DNA from: Betaproteobacteria bacterium UBA1934
GTDB taxonomy: Bacteria > Pseudomonadota > Gammaproteobacteria > Burkholderiales > Rhodocyclaceae
Assembly (NCBI GenBank): GCA_002337055.1
Contig: DDFG01000005.1
Span: 137,037-201,036, forward strand
Length of the DNA: 64,000 bases
Direction: 5' to 3'
The notes beneath the pieces are model-generated. The model did no database searches and was not told the origin of the DNA. It saw only the letters and a list, made by a program, of their open reading frames with translations. Shown one piece after another: positions 28,895-38,369 of the stretch (position 1 is the stretch's first letter; each line of letters starts with the position of its first letter). The position numbers and the translations under genes are program-made.

Positions 28895-29808
28895 AGTTTT
28901 TCCGCCACCCGCATGACGGCGCTGCGGGCGCGGGGGTTGGCTGCGACCTCGGCGGGCGGAGCCTTGCGCGGTTTGCCCACCAGACAGAGGCTTGCGGGCG
29001 GCAGATCGCTAGCGCGCAGCGGCACAGCCTTGGGCAAGCTATCGGGTGTCGCGGCATCGCGCAAAAACCGCTTGACGATACGATCTTCCAACGAATGAAA
29101 GGCAATCACCACGAGCCGCCCGCCCGGTCTCAGCAGACCAAGCGTCTGCGGCAGGCTTAGCGCAAGCTCGCCGAGTTCTTGATTGATATGAATCCGTACA
29201 GCTTGAAAGCTGCGCGTCGCCGGGTCCTGCCCTGGCTCACGGGTGCGCACGGCCGCGCGTACGAGGGCCGCGAACTGACCGGTTGTGACAACAGGTTGTT
29301 CGCCCCGAGCAGCCACAACCTTCTTTGCAATCTGGAAAGCAAACCGTTCTTCGCCATAATCCCTCAAGACCTCCGTAATTTCCCTAACTTCTGCCCTGGC
29401 CAGCCATTCCGCTGCCGTTTCGCCGCGCGTGGTATCCATCCGCATGTCCAGCGGCGCGTCATAACGGAAGCTGAAGCCCCGTTCACCGTCGTCAAGTTGG
29501 GGCGACGACACCCCCAGATCGAACAAAACACCATCCACCATTCCGAGGCCGGCCGCACGCCATGCTTCGCCGATTTCGGAGAAGGGACGATGCGCCAGCG
29601 AAAAGCGCGGATCATTGATTGCCTCAGCCGCCGCCACCGCCTGCGGATCGCGGTCGAGCGCCAACAGACGCCCCATAGAAGAAAGCCGGGACAGAATCGC
29701 CCGGCTGTGGCCCCCGCGTCCGAAGGTGGCGTCTATGTACACACCGTCGGGTTTGATCGCCAGCGCCTCCACCGCTTCTTCAAGCAGCACCGTGACGTGT
29801 CCGGTCAC
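28891..29808 (-). CDS. rsmH: 16S rRNA (cytosine1402-N4)-methyltransferase
   Basis: 305-aa SAM-dependent methyltransferase (MraW). It begins H-V-T-V-L-L-E-E-A-V and has D-A-T-F-G-R-G-G-H-S-R for SAM binding, F-D-L-G-V-S-S-P-Q-L-D and I-A-F-H-S-L-E-D-R-I-V-K. Together with rsmI in this window it modifies C1402 of 16S rRNA. It overlaps mraZ and ftsL by 4 nt. Confidence 0.97.
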   Translation of the reverse strand: MTGHVTVLLEEAVEALAIKPDGVYIDATFGRGGHSRAILSRLSSMGRLLALDRDPQAVAAAEAINDPRFSLAHRPFSEIGEAWRAAGLGMVDGVLFDLGVSSPQLDDGERGFSFRYDAPLDMRMDTTRGETAAEWLARAEVREITEVLRDYGEERFAFQIAKKVVAARGEQPVVTTGQFAALVRAAVRTREPGQDPATRSFQAVRIHINQELGELALSLPQTLGLLRPGGRLVVIAFHSLEDRIVKRFLRDAATPDSLPKAVPLRASDLPPASLCLVGKPRKAPPAEVAANPRARSAVMRVAEKL

Positions 29809-30254
29809 AGCGAGAACCCTTCAAAACCGGGCGGCGGCTGGTCGCTGGCCAGGGCCTCCGAAGCGACTTCCTGCTGACGCAGCCAGCCGGCATCGCTCCA
29901 GATTTCAAAATGACTGCCCATGCCGACCAACCAGACGCTTTTCTCAAGCTTGGCAAAAGTGCGCAACTCGGGCGCCACCAACAGGCGACCGGCGTTATCC
30001 AGCGCCTCGGTACGGGCATTGCCGACCAGCATGCGCTTCAGCGCGGAGGCACGCGGCTCGAAACTGGGTGCTTTGAGAATCTGGTCGCGGATCGGCTGCC
30101 AGGCCGGCTCTGGATAGAGCAACAGACAACCTTGCGGATTGGCGGTCAGCACCAGCCCGCCAGCGGCGGCGGCAAGCAATGCCTCGCGGTGGCGCGCTGG
30201 AATGGCGATCCGCCCCTTGGCATCCAGGCTGAGCTGAGTCGACCCCTCGAACAT
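29805..30254 (-). CDS. mraZ: Transcriptional regulator MraZ
   Basis: 149-aa AbrB-fold protein with two repeats of the MraZ domain. Each has the D-x-K-G-R/D-N-A-G-R core: S-L-D-A-K-G-R-I-A-I-P-A-R-H-R near the N-terminus and L-D-N-A-G-R-L-L-V-A-P-E-L in the second half. In Gammaproteobacteria MraZ represses its own dcw operon. ATG 30254 is chosen over the ATG at 30278. A repeat operator and promoter lie immediately upstream. Confidence 0.95.
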   Translation of the reverse strand: MFEGSTQLSLDAKGRIAIPARHREALLAAAAGGLVLTANPQGCLLLYPEPAWQPIRDQILKAPSFEPRASALKRMLVGNARTEALDNAGRLLVAPELRTFAKLEKSVWLVGMGSHFEIWSDAGWLRQQEVASEALASDQPPPGFEGFSL

Positions 30255-30262
30255 ATGACCAA

Positions 30263-30297
30263 AACCCCGTTTACCCACTTTTCAACACATTCACCCA
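30263..30297 (-). promoter_or_regulatory. MraZ-type operator, 10-bp-periodic repeats
   Basis: Upstream of mraZ the minus strand carries TGGGT (30293-30297), TGTTG (30283-30287), TGGGT (30273-30277) and GGGTT (30263-30267), each starting exactly 10 bp after the previous one. MraZ is known to bind direct TGGGN-type repeats with 10-bp spacing. The first repeat touches the -10 element, so binding would block RNA polymerase. The second and fourth units are degenerate. Confidence 0.75.
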
Positions 30298-30325
30298 CTT
30301 TATGACACGAAGTCAGTAGCGTCAA
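30297..30325 (-). promoter_or_regulatory. Sigma-70 promoter of the dcw cluster
   Basis: Minus-strand TTGACG (30320-30325) and TAAAGT (30297-30302) are separated by exactly 17 nt. Transcription would start near 30290 inside the operator repeats and about 36 nt before mraZ. Most downstream genes to ftsQ overlap or are closely spaced, so this is the likely main entry promoter. Nothing gene-like is seen from 30326 to the RNase P RNA end at 30520. Confidence 0.75.
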
Positions 30326-30519
30326 GAGGGAAAACAAGATTTTTTTCATATGCAACAATGACTTAGAAGCGATCCTCTAGAGATTTTTGGGTGCAAAATA
30401 GCCTTTAAAATCAATGCTGGAAAAACGGTAGTTAAAGTGGAATGTAACGAATATCGGGCGCACGGCCGCCAAATGCGCCATCATGACATTTGGGCATCAC
30501 GTACCTCGAAATAGGGGGG

Positions 30520-30899
30520 GAAGCCGGCCTGTAAGCCGGGTTCTGTGCGCGCCTCGCGGCGCCGGCGACCATTCCTCTAGGCCGGCCATTGCTGGACGGC
30601 TCAAGCAACCTACCCGGAAGCAGCGCGGGCCACGCCAATGCTTCCCTATTTGGTCTTGCTTCGGATGGGGTTTAGCGTGCCGTCGAACGTTGCCGCCGAC
30701 GCGGTGGGCTCTTACTCCACCGTTTCACCCTTACCTGCGCGGGTTACCCCGCGCAGGCGGTCTGCTCTCTGTTCCACTTTCCGTCGCCTTGGGCCTTGCG
30801 GCTTATAGCGCCCGGCCGTTAGCCGGCATCCTGCCCTGTGAAGCCCGGACTTTCCTCCCCCCGCCAAAGGCGAGCAGCGGCCGCCCGGCCGACTTCCCA
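30520..30899 (-). ncRNA. rnpB: RNase P RNA, class A
   Basis: The minus strand contains the universally conserved RNase P RNA core: GAGGAAAGTCCGGGCTTC followed by ACAGGGCAGGATGCCGGCTAA near the 5' end, and AGAACCCGGCTTACAGGCC at the 3' end. The length of about 380 nt fits bacterial type A. The 5' end is placed 7 nt downstream of a TATAAT box; the 3' end is approximate (plus or minus 5 nt). It processes tRNA 5' leaders with RnpA. Confidence 0.96.
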
Positions 30900-30905
30900 A
30901 GCACG

Positions 30906-30911
30906 ATTATA
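30906..30911 (-). promoter_or_regulatory. -10 element of rnpB
   Basis: A perfect TATAAT on the minus strand lies just upstream of the RNase P RNA 5' end. The -35 region at 17-18 nt is GC-rich and poorly matched. The promoter is squeezed between the chemoreceptor stop codon at 30938 and the RNA. Confidence 0.7.
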
Positions 30912-30937
30912 CGCGCCGCAATGGCGGGGCGTCGCGC

Positions 30938-32587
30938 TCAGTGCCGGAGCCCGGCACCGTGATTCGCAGCCGACTGGATACGAAACCGGCTGACAACGTC
31001 GGACATGCGGCTGGAAATCGAACGCACTCCATCAGAGAATTCCATGGTTCTGGCCGCGACAACATTGGCCTGTTGCATCAGATCGTCAATTGTCCCCACC
31101 TTGATCGCGATTTCCCGGCTCGACACATGGCCGCTGGAGACCTGAACACCAATCTCCTCGACCGCCAAACCCACTTTGCGCGCCGAAATTTCGATCTCGG
31201 ACATCGCCTGTCCAGCTGTGCTGGTCAATTCGATGGTCGATTGCATATCCGCTACCAGTTGTCGCATCAGATCGGTCGAGGTCGTGGAAGTCTCGGCGAT
31301 ACCGCTCACCTGCTCGGAAATTGTCTGCGTGGCCAACGTGACGCGTTCCGCCAGCTTGCGCACTTCATCGGCAACCACCGCGAACCCCCGACCCGATTCA
31401 CCGGCACGCGCGGCTTCGATGGCGGCATTGAGCGCCAGCAGGTTGGTCTGGTCTGCGATCTCGCGCACCTCCTTGACCTGCGAGGCGATTTGCCGGCCGG
31501 AAAAAGCCAGTGCCATGACACGGTCGGTCGCTGAATCGATGCTTGTCGCAAGCTGATGAATATGCGCCACTGCCTCGCGGATCAACGTTGAATTTTCAGT
31601 CGCCTGCCGACCCGATTCAACAGACAGATTGTCCGCCTGCACGGTTTCGGAATTGATCAGCTGAATCTTCTCCTGGATGTCGGCAACCGCCCCCTGGATA
31701 TCCTTGGAGGAGGCATGCACTTTCGCCGCGATATCCGCCAGCACCACCGCCGACCGATGCATCTCGGAAGCCGCAACTTCGTTTTCGCGGATGACGTACT
31801 TGATGTCCAGCAGGCTGCCCTGCACCGTTTCGATCAGGGAATTGAAGGCACGGATCGAACAACCGATTTCGTCCTCCCGCGCCACCCGGACACGTTGCGT
31901 GAAATCAAGCGAGGCGACAATCTCTTCCATGGTGTTCCGCATCTCGGTGATCGGGACGGAAATCCGGCGGTGCAACCGATACCCAAGCAGCGCAACAAGC
32001 AGGATGCTGGCGCCCAGGCACGCCACAATGGCGGCGATAGCAGCACGCATGCTTGCCTGAATATCGGAGAGCGTCGCCTCCTTGGCGCGCTCCTTCTCCA
32101 CGCGAAGCGTTTCGAGGATCTGTTCGACTTCCTGCAAATACGGCGCGGCACTACCCGAAAGCAGGGCATCGGCCATGATGTTCTGCCCGGCCAGGCGAGC
32201 CGCAATCACTTGATCAAGGGCATCGTAGTATCCACCCAGGCTTTCTCGCGCCTGATTGACCAATGCCCGCTGAGAATCGCCTTCGGCAAGGCTTTCCTGT
32301 TTGGTCAAATGATCTTTCAACTGGGCCTTATCGACATCGATGCGTTCCTTGAAACCCCCGGCGGCATTGATATCGGGCGCATGCACCAGGTTCATCACCG
32401 AAAGCTGCAAGGTTTTCAACCGCCCGACCAATTCCGAGGCGGCGATGAACCCGGGAATCACGCTCTCAGCGGAGTGGCGCATGGATTGCGCATTGCGATG
32501 AAACTGCCAGATCGCCGCACCGCCGACACAGGACAACGCTACAGCGGTCAACACGATCAGCACGAATATCCGGTGACGAATTTGCAT
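30938..32587 (-). CDS. Methyl-accepting chemotaxis protein
   Basis: 549-aa chemoreceptor. It has an N-terminal membrane helix (residues about 8-28), a periplasmic helical-bundle-type ligand domain to about 190, a second membrane helix, a HAMP domain and the cytoplasmic signalling hairpin with the tip E-I-A-D-Q-T-N-L-L-A-L-N-A-A-I-E-A-A-R-A. The ligand is unknown. ATG 32587 is used because upstream codons are not protein-like. No other che genes are in the window. Confidence 0.93.
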   Translation of the reverse strand: MQIRHRIFVLIVLTAVALSCVGGAAIWQFHRNAQSMRHSAESVIPGFIAASELVGRLKTLQLSVMNLVHAPDINAAGGFKERIDVDKAQLKDHLTKQESLAEGDSQRALVNQARESLGGYYDALDQVIAARLAGQNIMADALLSGSAAPYLQEVEQILETLRVEKERAKEATLSDIQASMRAAIAAIVACLGASILLVALLGYRLHRRISVPITEMRNTMEEIVASLDFTQRVRVAREDEIGCSIRAFNSLIETVQGSLLDIKYVIRENEVAASEMHRSAVVLADIAAKVHASSKDIQGAVADIQEKIQLINSETVQADNLSVESGRQATENSTLIREAVAHIHQLATSIDSATDRVMALAFSGRQIASQVKEVREIADQTNLLALNAAIEAARAGESGRGFAVVADEVRKLAERVTLATQTISEQVSGIAETSTTSTDLMRQLVADMQSTIELTSTAGQAMSEIEISARKVGLAVEEIGVQVSSGHVSSREIAIKVGTIDDLMQQANVVAARTMEFSDGVRSISSRMSDVVSRFRIQSAANHGAGLRH

Positions 32588-32681
32588 GGGCTGCACAAGT
32601 TGGGAAACCGCCGAATTTTCGGCAGCCCGGATGACACCCCGATGACAGCCAGTCGCCCTTCTCTCCGCCTCGATACGTTGC

Positions 32682-33095
32682 CTACTTGCTGGCACCCGCC
32701 GCCACGAAGAACAGTTTGCCGTCCCGGTCCACAAAAGCACCCACCGGTTCACCCATGCCACCCGGCGGCTCCTCCTTCAAGCGCTCGAGACCTTCGCAGG
32801 TACGCGTCTCGGTGGCGAACAGGCGGCTACCGACCTTCAACGTGAAGGTATCGGACTGGTATTGCCAGAGCTCGATCTTGTCTGCTGCCGAAACCGCGCC
32901 GAGCGTGTGGCGGCGCATGCATTCCGGCATCCGCGCGACGACCAGCGAAAGTTCCACGGATTTGTCCCAGAACCACTTCTGTTCGCGGATCACAGTAATC
33001 ACCTGATTGCCCTCGCCCTCGTAGGCAACGCGATCATCGACACATGCCGCGAGCAGCGGCAGACACAACAAAGGCAACCAGCGAAGCGTAGGCAT
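32682..33095 (-). CDS. Putative lipoprotein of unknown function
   Basis: 137-aa protein with a lipoprotein signal peptide: M-P-T-L-R-W, hydrophobic stretch, lipobox L-L-A-A-C at residues 15-19. The mature part has several aromatic residues (Q-K-W-F-W-D-K-S) and two further cysteines (M-P-E-C-M-R-R and T-R-T-C-E-G), perhaps disulfide-bonded in the periplasm. I recognise no family. It follows pyrC by 11 nt and is probably co-transcribed with it. Confidence 0.75.
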   Translation of the reverse strand: MPTLRWLPLLCLPLLAACVDDRVAYEGEGNQVITVIREQKWFWDKSVELSLVVARMPECMRRHTLGAVSAADKIELWQYQSDTFTLKVGSRLFATETRTCEGLERLKEEPPGGMGEPVGAFVDRDGKLFFVAAGASK

Positions 33096-33106
33096 GGCGA
33101 GGAGTC

Positions 33107-34138
33107 TCACAGCATTTTCCAGTTCAGGGGTTCGCCGGCAGCCAGCGGTATCAGCACGTCGCCATTCGCAAAAGGGTAAGCGGCGGGTGGCGTCCAGCTT
33201 TCGCGGCGTAGCGTCACGGTGCCGGCATTGCGCGGCAGACTGTAAAAATCGGGACCGTGGAAGCTGGCAAAGGCCTCCAGTCGGTCGAGGGCACCGGCCC
33301 GCTCGAAGGCCTCGGCGTAAAGTTCGAGTGCGGCGTGTGCTGTGTAGCAGCCAGCGCAACCGCAAGCGGCTTCCTTGGCGCCTTGGGCGTGCGGTGCCGA
33401 ATCGGTACCGAGAAAGAAACGTGGATTGCCCGAAATGACCGCCGCGACCAGAGCCTCGCGGTGGCGTTCGCGTTTGAGGATAGGCAGACAGTACCAGTGG
33501 GGTTTGACGCCCCCGGTAAAGAGGGCATTTCGGTTGTAGAGAAGGTGATGCGCCGTGATGGTGGCCGCAAGATCGGCATCGGCCGTGGCGACGAACCGGG
33601 CAGCCTCGGCGGTCGTAATGTGCTCCATCACCACTTTGAGGCGCGGAAAGCGGCGCAACAGCGGCACGAGTGTGCGTTCGATGAAGATCTTTTCGCGGTC
33701 GAACACATCCACCGCTGGATCGGTCTCCTCGCCATGCACCAGCAGCGGCAGACCGAGTTTCTCCATTTCGGCCAACGTCGCGGCGCAGTTTTCAATGGCG
33801 GTCACACCGGCGTCGGAATTGGTGGTGGCACCAGCCGGGTAAAGCTTCACCGCCTTGACGAAACCGGACTCGACCGCGCACGCAATTTCGGCGGGACGGG
33901 TTCTATCCGTCAAATATATGGTCATCAGGGGCTCGAAGGAGAGTTCCCCGGGCAACGCCGTCTGAATGCGACTCCGGTACGCAGCGGCCAATTCGACACT
34001 GGTGACGGGCGGTTTCAGGTTGGGCATCACGATAGCGCGCGCAAACTGGCGGGCGGTATGCGGCAGCACGGCCGCGAGAGCCTCGTCGTCGCGCAGGTGG
34101 AGGTGCCAATCGTCGGGGCGGGTCAAGGTGATTTGCAT
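33107..34138 (-). CDS. pyrC: Dihydroorotase
   Basis: 343-aa zinc amidohydrolase converting carbamoyl-aspartate to dihydroorotate in pyrimidine synthesis. The N-terminal metal motif D-D-W-H-L-H-L-R-D, V-M-P-N-L-K-P-P for substrate, M-E-H-I-T-T as histidine ligand and G-T-D-S-A-P-H carrying the catalytic Asp mark it as the type II (E. coli-like) enzyme. Confidence 0.96.
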   Translation of the reverse strand: MQITLTRPDDWHLHLRDDEALAAVLPHTARQFARAIVMPNLKPPVTSVELAAAYRSRIQTALPGELSFEPLMTIYLTDRTRPAEIACAVESGFVKAVKLYPAGATTNSDAGVTAIENCAATLAEMEKLGLPLLVHGEETDPAVDVFDREKIFIERTLVPLLRRFPRLKVVMEHITTAEAARFVATADADLAATITAHHLLYNRNALFTGGVKPHWYCLPILKRERHREALVAAVISGNPRFFLGTDSAPHAQGAKEAACGCAGCYTAHAALELYAEAFERAGALDRLEAFASFHGPDFYSLPRNAGTVTLRRESWTPPAAYPFANGDVLIPLAAGEPLNWKML

Positions 34139-34275
34139 GGCCAGAAACGGGATCGCACGAAACGCGTGACATTGTACTCCCGGCCTGCCCTCCGTAAGCG
34201 GAACTTGACCAAGGTCAGTGCCATCCGCCCTGACTTGGTGCAGAATGCACGCCTTTACATTGACAAGTCACCACC

Positions 34276-35436
34276 ATGACATCCACACCATTCCAGGGCG
34301 GCTGGCGGCGCCTGCTCGGCAGCTTGTTGCTCGCCGGCAATCTCGTCCTTTTGGCACCGGCGGTCACCGCCGGCGATCTTGTCGTCGGTCAGATCACGCC
34401 GTTGACTGGTGTGCTCGGTAACCTAGGCCAGCAATTGGCGCTCGGCACCAAGATCTGGTTCGAACATGTCAATGCCCAAGGGGGCGTTAACGGGCAAAAA
34501 ATCAAACATGTGCTCCTGAACGACACTTTCAACATTCCCGAAACGCTGAAACAGACCGAGCAGTTGATCGAGAAAGAAAAGCCGGTAGCGCTGATCGGCT
34601 ATCTGGGCAGCATCACGCTGGCCGAGCTGGCCAAGACCGGCATGCTTGAACGCGCCAGCATGCCACTGGTGGCGCCCTATTCCGGCGCGCCTTCGCTACG
34701 CACACCGCTCTATCCCTTGTATTTCCACATTCGCGCCAGTTACGCCGAAGAAACGGCCTACATGGCCGACCACCTCGCAACCTTGGGTATCAAGAAGGTG
34801 GCCGTGCTGTACCAGGACGACGCGTTCGGACAATCCGGCCTGGCGGGCTTCGAGACAGCGGCGAAAAAATACGGCACCGAAATTGTGGCACGCGGCACCT
34901 ATCAGCTGGTAAAACCCGAGTTGACTCAGGCCATCCAGACCATCGTGGCAGCCAACCCGCAGGCAATCATCATGATCGCCAACACCCGCCCGGCGGCGAC
35001 TTTTGCCAAGGGATACAAGCAGGCGGGCGGCAATGCCATCATGTTCAATGTGTCGACCATCGATCCCGCCGAACTGGTCAGCCTCGCCGGTCTGGATGCG
35101 GTGCGCGGCATGGGCATTACGCAAATCGTGCCCTATCCGTTTTCCGGCGTGTCGCGACTGGTCAAGGATTTTCACGCCGATTTCAAAAAATTCGCGCCAG
35201 CGGGTTCCGCCATGACCTATGCGGTGTTTGAGGAATACATAGGCGCCCGGTTGCTGACCGAGGCGCTTCAAAAAGCCGGCAAGAATCCGGACTCGGCCAA
35301 GGTCGCCAGGACGCTATCCACGCTCGGCCGCGTCGATCTCGGTGGTTTTGTGCTCGAATACTCGCCGAACAACCGGGCAGGTTCGCGCTTCGTCGAGGTG
35401 ACGGTCATCGGCGCGGAAGGTCGATTGCTGCGCTAA
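34276..35436 (+). CDS. ABC-type amino-acid/amide substrate-binding protein
   Basis: 386-aa periplasmic binding protein of the LivJ-like family. A signal peptide (residues about 1-32, ending T-A-G) is followed by V-V-G-Q-I-T-P-L-T-G, F-E-H-V-N-A-Q-G-G-V-N-G and V-A-V-L-Y-Q-D-D-A-F-G, all standard for branched-chain amino-acid or amide sensors. No permease or ATPase genes are adjacent, so it may serve a distant transporter or a receptor. It is divergent from pyrC. Confidence 0.88.
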   Translation: MTSTPFQGGWRRLLGSLLLAGNLVLLAPAVTAGDLVVGQITPLTGVLGNLGQQLALGTKIWFEHVNAQGGVNGQKIKHVLLNDTFNIPETLKQTEQLIEKEKPVALIGYLGSITLAELAKTGMLERASMPLVAPYSGAPSLRTPLYPLYFHIRASYAEETAYMADHLATLGIKKVAVLYQDDAFGQSGLAGFETAAKKYGTEIVARGTYQLVKPELTQAIQTIVAANPQAIIMIANTRPAATFAKGYKQAGGNAIMFNVSTIDPAELVSLAGLDAVRGMGITQIVPYPFSGVSRLVKDFHADFKKFAPAGSAMTYAVFEEYIGARLLTEALQKAGKNPDSAKVARTLSTLGRVDLGGFVLEYSPNNRAGSRFVEVTVIGAEGRLLR

Positions 35437-35455
35437 GCGTGCCCCCGGGCCCCGC

Positions 35456-37888
35456 TTAGCCGTCGGTCTTGCGACGCCAGCGCTCAATCCAGTGTTCGAA
35501 ATCGGTAGCCGGCAGAGGCCGCCCGAAATGGTAGCCTTGCACCTGGTCGCAGCCAAGGTCGCGCAGCATGTCCGACTGCTGGGCGGTTTCGACGCCCTCT
35601 GCAATGACGTTGAGTCGTAGCGTCTTGCCCAGTTGCACGACGGCACGCACGATTTCAAGATCCTCGGTGTCGCTGCCGATGTTGCGAACGAAAGACTGGT
35701 CCACCTTTAGGGTTTCGACCTTGAACTGACGCAGATACGAGAGGCTGGAATACCCCGTGCCGAAATCGTCGATCGACAGGCGCACGCCCAGCCCCTTCAG
35801 GCGCTCGATCGTCGTCAGCGACTGCTCGACGTTGGTCAGCAGTCCCGACTCGGTCAACTCCAGTTCCAGCATGGCGGCCGGAAATCCGGTTTGAGCGAGC
35901 ACCGACTTGACCAATTCGCAGATATTGCCGCGATTGAATTGCTGCGCCGAAATATTGACCGAGATCGAGAAGGGCGGCAGCCCTGTATCCAACCACAACT
36001 TGCCTTGGCGACACGCCTCTTGCAGCACCCACTCGCCGATCGGATGAATCTGCCCGGATTCCTCGGCCAGCGGGATGAAGCGGCTCGGCGGCACCAGCCC
36101 CAGTTCGGGATGCCGCCACCGCAACAGCGCCTCGGCGCCAACCAGGCGGTGATTGGAAAGGTCGACCTGCGGCTGGAAATATAGTTCGAATTGCCGCTCC
36201 TCCAACGCCGAACGCAGCTGGAGCTTCAGATGCAGATTGTCGAGACTCTCGACATTCATTTCTTCGGTGAAGCGCCGGTAGGCATTCTTGCCGGCCGACT
36301 TGGCGGCGTACATGGCGGCGTCGGCGTAGCGCAGCAGCGTGTCGAAATCGGTACTGTCATCCGGAAAGAAGGCGATGCCAATACTGGCCGAAACATTCAG
36401 CGCATGCCCCTCGATCAGGAAGGGTTCGGCGAGCGCCAACAGCATTTTCTCGGCGATACGGGCCACCGCGTCGCGTTCGGTCAGCGCCGGTAACAGAATG
36501 ATGAACTCGTCTCCGCCCTGGCGCGAGATGGTGTCCGAATCGCGGATGTAGTTGCGCAACCTGGCCACGGTCGTCACCAGCAGTTCGTCGCCAGCCTGGT
36601 GACCGAGACTGTCGTTGATCGATTTGAAATTGTCGAGATCCAGATAAAACACGCCGACCTTGGAATCGTCCCGCACCGCCACTGCCGCCGCCTGCGCAAA
36701 ACGGTCGCGCGTCAAGACGCGGTTCGGCAAGCCGGTCAGCGCATCGTGGTGAGCAAGAAATTCAATATGCTCCTCGGCCCGTTTGCGCTCCGAAATATCC
36801 GAAAAAATGGCAATGTAATTGGCAATTTCGCCGCGCTCATCCCGCACAGTGTTGATACTGAACCAGTTCGGGGAAATTCTGCCGTCCTTGCGACGGTTCC
36901 AGATTTCGCCATTCCAGTGCCCCGCGCTGTGAATCGCCCGCCACATCTGAGTGTAAAAAGCACTGTCGTGCCGGCCAGAGGCCAGAAACTTCGGGTCACG
37001 CCCGATCACCTCGTCTTCGAGATATCCCGTGATCAGACTGAAAGCCCGGTTGATCGCCACAATATGGTTATGGCGGTCGGTAATGGTGATGCCTTCCTGA
37101 CTGTGCTCGAACACCGCAGAGGAAAGACGCAATTTCTCGTTGATGACTCTTTGCAGACGCAATTCATGCTGATGCTGCAGCGATTCCTTCTGACGTGCCA
37201 CCCATTCGTTGATGTCGGCGACCAAACGCCCCAATTCGTTCGTATCGTGCCCGGCCGGCATGGCCACGGCATCTCCTCCGGTTGGATCCAGCGCGTGAAG
37301 ATGATCAGAGATGAGTTTGACGGGACGAATGACAAAGTACGTCACCACCAGAGTCAGCACCACAAATATGCCGCTCACCAACAGCACAAGGGACAAGGTC
37401 ATCGAACGCACGCTTTCCGCCGCCTTGTTTTGTATTTCGACCCCGTTCGGATCGACGATCACCTCTCCGATATGCTCGTCAGGAACAAATGGCGAAAACA
37501 GCGGGCGACGCAATGCGGTTTGAGCCGCCATGCCGGATCCCCCGCCCACCGCAGGATGACCCGCCCTGGCCAACTCCTTGCCATAGGCCATAATGGTAAC
37601 CTGCGCCACATCGCTGTTCTTGACGAAGGCCTGCGCGGTTTCCCGCGCCAAGGTGACATCCTTGGTGTAACAGGCGATATTGGCCATGACGCTCATCGAG
37701 TCAACCAATTCGTTCAAGCGCCCCATCGCCTGCTCGCGCGCTCGCTGTCCAATGTACGAAGAGGCCACTAGCACGATCACGGTGGCCACCGCCGCCGCCG
37801 CAACCCCGACAATCAACAGGGTTTTGGCCAGCAGACTATCTCTCAGGGGAATATGGTGGAGCGGCGATGGGGAGCGCATGGCGTTCAA
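35456..37888 (-). CDS. Membrane sensor with HAMP, PAS, GGDEF and EAL domains
   Basis: 810-aa cyclic-di-GMP enzyme. TM1 is at about 22-45, a periplasmic sensor at about 46-165, TM2 at about 167-190, then HAMP and PAS/PAC (I-T-I-T-D-R-H-N-H-I-V-A-I-N-R-A-F). The GGDEF domain has an intact active site and an R-D-S-D inhibitory site five residues ahead. The EAL domain has E-A-L-L-R, D-D-F-G-T-G and E-G-V-E-T, so both activities could be present. It is the last gene of a unit with a half-size phosphate-binding-like protein and a porin, suggesting that the periplasmic protein feeds this sensor. Confidence 0.93.
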   Translation of the reverse strand: MNAMRSPSPLHHIPLRDSLLAKTLLIVGVAAAAVATVIVLVASSYIGQRAREQAMGRLNELVDSMSVMANIACYTKDVTLARETAQAFVKNSDVAQVTIMAYGKELARAGHPAVGGGSGMAAQTALRRPLFSPFVPDEHIGEVIVDPNGVEIQNKAAESVRSMTLSLVLLVSGIFVVLTLVVTYFVIRPVKLISDHLHALDPTGGDAVAMPAGHDTNELGRLVADINEWVARQKESLQHQHELRLQRVINEKLRLSSAVFEHSQEGITITDRHNHIVAINRAFSLITGYLEDEVIGRDPKFLASGRHDSAFYTQMWRAIHSAGHWNGEIWNRRKDGRISPNWFSINTVRDERGEIANYIAIFSDISERKRAEEHIEFLAHHDALTGLPNRVLTRDRFAQAAAVAVRDDSKVGVFYLDLDNFKSINDSLGHQAGDELLVTTVARLRNYIRDSDTISRQGGDEFIILLPALTERDAVARIAEKMLLALAEPFLIEGHALNVSASIGIAFFPDDSTDFDTLLRYADAAMYAAKSAGKNAYRRFTEEMNVESLDNLHLKLQLRSALEERQFELYFQPQVDLSNHRLVGAEALLRWRHPELGLVPPSRFIPLAEESGQIHPIGEWVLQEACRQGKLWLDTGLPPFSISVNISAQQFNRGNICELVKSVLAQTGFPAAMLELELTESGLLTNVEQSLTTIERLKGLGVRLSIDDFGTGYSSLSYLRQFKVETLKVDQSFVRNIGSDTEDLEIVRAVVQLGKTLRLNVIAEGVETAQQSDMLRDLGCDQVQGYHFGRPLPATDFEHWIERWRRKTDG

Positions 37889-37918
37889 CCGGTCGAAGGC
37901 TGCGCGCTCCGCCTCTGC

Positions 37919-38365
37919 CTATTGCAGGACGAAGACGACCTTGACCCGGCTGCTATCCACCGCATTGCGGTCGACGTAGCCAATGGCACCACGATTATTG
38001 GCCACGAATTGCACGACATCCGCCGTCCGACTGGTCTGCTGCGGAGGTGCCGTGCTGCCGGCGAAGATCAGACGCGACCAGTAAGCCGCCATCTGATCGA
38101 GATCGCGATTCACAAGAAGACGGTAGAACATCGCTTTTTCCAGCGTGCCGACTGGCATATCCACGGGTTTGGCCTGAATGCCGCCCGGCAGTTCGCGGTG
38201 ATTGCCCATGAAGATATTGATCACATCCGACTTGTTCAGATGTTCGATGCCACTCTGCTGATTGACGATCACCGCCAATTGCGCCGAAGCAGGGCACGGC
38301 GCCACGAGCAACACCACCCCGGCCAGCACGGCGAGGAATCTGCGGAAGCAGGCGGCAAGCATCAT
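37919..38365 (-). CDS. Half-size PstS-like periplasmic binding protein
   Basis: About 148 aa: a signal peptide (to A-S-A, residues about 1-29), then N-K-S-D-V-I-N-I-F-M-G and G-A-I-G-Y-V-D, segments typical of phosphate-binding-like domains but with only one lobe rather than the about 300 residues of PstS. The arrangement between a porin (4-nt gap) and a GGDEF/EAL sensor (30-nt gap) suggests a ligand-capturing accessory protein for signalling rather than transport. The ligand is unknown. Confidence 0.75.
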   Translation of the reverse strand: MMLAACFRRFLAVLAGVVLLVAPCPASAQLAVIVNQQSGIEHLNKSDVINIFMGNHRELPGGIQAKPVDMPVGTLEKAMFYRLLVNRDLDQMAAYWSRLIFAGSTAPPQQTSRTADVVQFVANNRGAIGYVDRNAVDSSRVKVVFVLQ

Positions 38366-38369
38366 GGCG

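Noticed and set aside
30440..30519. Possible rnpB terminator (CCAAATG/CATTTGG stem downstream of the RNA)
   Set aside because: No T-tract follows and the loop is long; evidence too weak.
30483..30962. Plus-strand frame of 159 codons
   Set aside because: It is the antisense of the RNase P RNA.
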